Assembly: GCA_035358815.1 (NCBI GenBank) | Contig: DAOPQC010000004.1 | Location: 310,001 to 374,000, forward strand | From: Thermoanaerobaculales bacterium | GTDB lineage: Bacteria > Acidobacteriota > Thermoanaerobaculia > Thermoanaerobaculales > Sulfomarinibacteraceae | Reading direction: 5' to 3' | Length of the DNA: 64,000 nt | Shown: in pieces, positions 61,660-64,000 of the stretch | Layout of the letters: the number at the start of each line of letters is the position of its first letter | How positions within the stretch are numbered: the stretch's first letter is position 1 | Position numbers and translations under genes: made by a program | Notes under the pieces: generated by a model | What the model was told of the DNA's origin: nothing | Databases searched by the model: none | The model's input: only the letters and a program-made list of their open reading frames with translations

Positions 61660-63005
61660 GACACCCTCCCCATGGCCGCCACCAGGGCGTCGAGGTCGGC
61701 CGAACGGTTGCACTCGGTGACCGCGACCAGCAGGCCGTCGGGCCACGTTCCTCCCCACTTGCGGGACGGCACGCCGGCGAGGACTCCCTCGTCGGCCAGA
61801 CGCCGCGCCAGCTCGTCGCCGCCCGCCGGCCCCTCGACCAAGAACTCGTTGAAGGTCGGGGTCGCCGGGTAGGAGAGCCGCCAGCCGCCCCCGAGCTTGG
61901 CGATCCGCCCCTTGAGCTCGTGCGAGCGCGCCAGGCACGAGCGGGCCAGGCCGCGCAGGCCGGATCCGCCGAGCGACTCGAGCCAGACCGTCGCGGCGAG
62001 GGCCATCAGGCCCTGGTTGGTGCAGATGTTCGAGGTCGCCTTGGCGCGGCGGATGTGCTGCTCCCGGGTCGCCAGCGTCAGGCAGAACGCGCGCCGGCCG
62101 TCCGCATCGACGGTCTCGCCGACCAGGCGCCCGGGCATCTGGCGCATGTTCTTCTCGGCGCAGGCGAAGAAACCGAGGTGGGGCCCGCCGAAGCCCGGCG
62201 CGACGCCGAACGACTGGGCCTCGCCGCACACCACGTCGAAGCCGAACGCACCGCCGCCGGCGAGCATGCCGAGGGACACCGCCTCGGCGACCACCTGGAC
62301 GGCGAGCGCGCCGGAGGCGTGCGCCGCCGCGGCGATGGCCGGCAGGTCCTCGACCACGCCGAGGAAGCTCGGCGACTGGACGACCACGCAGCAGGCCTGC
62401 TCATCGCGCAGCCGCTCGGGGTCGGTCCGCCCGTCGCTGCCGGGCGGGACCACCACCACCTCGAGGCCGGCTGGTGAGGCATAGGTGTCGAGCACCGAGC
62501 GATAGACGGGGTGGACGGTCTCCGCCACCAGCACCCGGTTCCGCTTGCCGCGCAGCACCCGGTGCGCGAACAGCGCCGCCTCCACCACCGAGGTCGCGCC
62601 GTCGTACAGCGAGGCGTTGGCGACCGCGCAGCCGGTGAGCTGGCAGATCAGAGTCTGGAACTCGAAGATCACCTGCAGGGTGCCCTGCGAGATCTCCGGC
62701 TGGTAGGGCGTGTACGAGGTGAAGAACTCGGCCCGCGACAGCACCGCGTCGACGAGCGCCGGCTGCAGGTGCCGGTAGACGCCGGCGCCGAGGAAGCTCG
62801 GCCGGCTGCTCAGAGCCAGGTTGCGCTCGGCGACCGCGGTCAGGGCTCGCCGCACGGTGTCCTCGTCCTGACCGGGAGGCAGGTCGACGCGATCGACGCA
62901 GACCTGCGGGGGAATCGTGGCGAACAGGCGCTCCAGCGAGTCGAGGCCGAGCTCGTCGAGGAGTTGCCGGCAGTCGTCCGGGCCGGCGCCGATCCACGGA
63001 TGCAT
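61656..63005 (-). CDS. gcvPA: Glycine dehydrogenase (decarboxylating) subunit 1
   Basis: This 449-residue protein is the non-catalytic N-terminal half of the split P-protein and forms an alpha2beta2 enzyme with GcvPB. Segments typical of the family are FLGAGVYRHLQPALVDAVLS, EFFTSYTPYQPEISQGTLQ, TGCAVANASLYDGATSVVEA and GEAQSFGVAPGFGGPHLGFF. The PLP lysine is absent, as expected. Its stop overlaps gcvPB and its start touches the end of gcvH. Confidence 0.95.
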   Translation of the reverse strand: MHPWIGAGPDDCRQLLDELGLDSLERLFATIPPQVCVDRVDLPPGQDEDTVRRALTAVAERNLALSSRPSFLGAGVYRHLQPALVDAVLSRAEFFTSYTPYQPEISQGTLQVIFEFQTLICQLTGCAVANASLYDGATSVVEAALFAHRVLRGKRNRVLVAETVHPVYRSVLDTYASPAGLEVVVVPPGSDGRTDPERLRDEQACCVVVQSPSFLGVVEDLPAIAAAAHASGALAVQVVAEAVSLGMLAGGGAFGFDVVCGEAQSFGVAPGFGGPHLGFFACAEKNMRQMPGRLVGETVDADGRRAFCLTLATREQHIRRAKATSNICTNQGLMALAATVWLESLGGSGLRGLARSCLARSHELKGRIAKLGGGWRLSYPATPTFNEFLVEGPAGGDELARRLADEGVLAGVPSRKWGGTWPDGLLVAVTECNRSADLDALVAAMGRVS

Positions 63006-63388
63006 CAGTGGCTCTCCTCCGCGAGCAGCTCCTTGTAGGCCTCCGCGTCGAGCAGCTCATCCTCCTCGAGGGAGCCGGAGATCTTCACCAGCCATCCGTC
63101 TCCGTAGGGATCCTCGTTGACCAGGTTGGGCTCCTCGGCGAGGCGGTCATTGACCTCCACGACCTCGCCGGCAACCGGTGACAGGAACTCGGCGACCGCC
63201 TTGACCGACTCCAAGGTGCCGAGCTCCTCGCCGGCGTTGGCACCGAGCCCCACCTCGGGGAGCTCCACGTACACCACCTCGCCCAGCTGATCCTGGGCGT
63301 AGTGGGTGATGCCGACCACGACGAGGTCGCCCTCGACGCGCGCCCACTCGTGGGACCGGGTGTACGACAGATCGCTGGGAACGGACAT
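63005..63388 (-). CDS. gcvH: Glycine cleavage system H protein
   Basis: This 127-residue lipoyl carrier has the lipoyl-lysine motif LGTLESVKAVAEFLSPVAGEV (lysine near residue 63), the N-terminal SYTRSHEWARVEGD and the GWLVKISGSLEEDELLD tail. It shuttles the aminomethyl group between GcvP, GcvT and the L protein. Its lipoate would come from LipA or the lipoate ligase of this window. The ATG at 63388 has GGAGG 5-6 nt upstream; a GTG three nucleotides earlier is the alternative. Confidence 0.96.
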   Translation of the reverse strand: MSVPSDLSYTRSHEWARVEGDLVVVGITHYAQDQLGEVVYVELPEVGLGANAGEELGTLESVKAVAEFLSPVAGEVVEVNDRLAEEPNLVNEDPYGDGWLVKISGSLEEDELLDAEAYKELLAEESH

Positions 63389-63426
63389 CACTACCTCCTC
63401 ACGTCCGCAATCTCATCGGATGCTCG

Positions 63427-64000
63427 TCACGACTTCTTCTTCCGCGAGTAGAAGGGCAGCTCGACGACCCGGGCGCGCGCTCTCCGGTCGCGAATCTCGA
63501 TGAAGAACTCCCGCCCGACCTGGGCAGCGTCGGCCGGCAGGTAGGCCATGCCCATCGACTTGCCGAGCGACGGCAGCCGGGTGCCGGAGGTGACCTGGCC
63601 CACCGGCTCGCCGCCGTCCTCGGTCAGCAGGACCGGGTGGCCGTGTCGGGCGATGCCCGGGGACAGCAGCTCGAAGCCGACGAGCAGGCGCTCGACACCC
63701 TCCTCCTGCTGTCGCTCGAGCACGTCGCGGCCGATGAAGTCGCCCTTGTCGAGCTTGACGATCCAGCCCAGGCCGGCCTCGAGCGGCGTCGTCGAATCGT
63801 CGATGTCGTTGCCGTAGAGCGGCATTCCGGCCTCGAGGCGCAGGGTGTCGCGGGCGCCGAGCCCGGCGGGGACGAGGCCCTTCGGCGCGCCCTCGGCGAG
63901 CAGCGCACGCCACAGCGCGGGCGCCGCCTTGGGCTCGAGGTAGACCTCGAAGCCGTCCTCGCCGGTGTAGCCGGTCCGCGCGATCAGCGCGCGCTGCCCG
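63427..64000 (-). CDS. gcvT: Glycine cleavage T protein (aminomethyltransferase), C-terminal part
   Basis: The gene runs off the window at 64000, so only about 190 C-terminal residues are visible. GYTGEDGFEVYLEP and ARDTLRLEAGMPLYGNDIDD are the hallmark folate-site segments, followed by LGWIVKLDKGDFIGRD and the C-terminal barrel (VTSGTRLPSLGKSMGMAYL). It transfers the methylene group to tetrahydrofolate and releases ammonia. It is the first visible gene of the gcvT-H-PA-PB operon, 38 nt before gcvH. Confidence 0.95.
   Translation of the reverse strand, partial: GQRALIARTGYTGEDGFEVYLEPKAAPALWRALLAEGAPKGLVPAGLGARDTLRLEAGMPLYGNDIDDSTTPLEAGLGWIVKLDKGDFIGRDVLERQQEEGVERLLVGFELLSPGIARHGHPVLLTEDGGEPVGQVTSGTRLPSLGKSMGMAYLPADAAQVGREFFIEIRDRRARARVVELPFYSRKKKS

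Overview
The window is GC-rich (roughly 70 percent), densely packed chromosomal DNA with housekeeping genes on both strands. The mixture suggests an uncultured or little-studied member of the Acidobacteriota, possibly Thermoanaerobaculia-like. The pointers are a TonB-dependent receptor with an N-terminal carboxypeptidase-regulatory domain, a winged-helix/STAND/WD40 regulator, a pyruvate:ferredoxin oxidoreductase, a split glycine decarboxylase (GcvPA/GcvPB) and a small secreted 'GCL...HVGHTV' protein. This assignment is inference from gene content, not a database result. No rRNA, tRNA, CRISPR array, intact insertion sequence or prophage was seen.

Layout. 0-4.3 kb: the end of a CcmF-like heme lyase gene, an AmpG-like MFS permease, a TauE/SafE exporter with a small membrane partner, and a lipoate-protein ligase. 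4.4-12.9 kb: a secreted LVIVD beta-propeller protein, a 1350-residue winged-helix/STAND/WD40 protein and a nucleotidyltransferase pair. 13-17 kb: a TonB-dependent receptor, a frameshifted relic of the WD40 protein C-terminus, and VapBC. 17-25.4 kb: a LolD-like ATPase, FtsX-like permease and AttH/CrtC-like protein, then SMC. 25.4-29.5 kb: a repeat-rich spacer, a decayed toxin with its surviving XRE antitoxin, purine nucleoside phosphorylase, an MBL hydrolase and an M43 metalloprotease. 29.6-41.9 kb: a dihydroorotate dehydrogenase-like gene and nifJ, a TPR protein, an inositol monophosphatase, a lipoprotein, a lytic transglycosylase, XerD and two large membrane proteins. 42-50 kb: MoxR, DUF58 and transglutaminase genes, NfeD, a slipin, a SPOR protein and LipA. 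50-60 kb: a secreted protein, thymidylate kinase and DNA polymerase III delta prime, an HD-GYP protein, a radical SAM/B12 protein, small secreted proteins, a zinc-ribbon regulator and an EAL protein with a putative globin. 60-64 kb: gcvT-gcvH-gcvPA-gcvPB on the minus strand.

How the genes fit together. Lipoate-protein ligase and LipA supply lipoyl groups that GcvH of the glycine cleavage system needs. NifJ with the dihydroorotate dehydrogenase-like protein points to ferredoxin-linked pyruvate metabolism. MoxR, DUF58 and transglutaminase form a classical envelope-associated set, and NfeD plus slipin form a membrane quality-control pair. HD-GYP and EAL proteins indicate cyclic-di-GMP turnover.

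Two genome-scale patterns stand out. First, most spacers longer than about 150 bp carry inverted arrangements of short degenerate tandem repeats (GGGAACGG-type hexamers, GATCCTAG-type units, a conserved 21-bp inverted repeat) that could fold into long hairpins. Second, many non-operonic genes have a TAnnnT -10-like hexamer exactly 7 (sometimes 6, 8 or 9) nucleotides before the start codon, which predicts frequent leaderless transcription and was used here to choose several starts.
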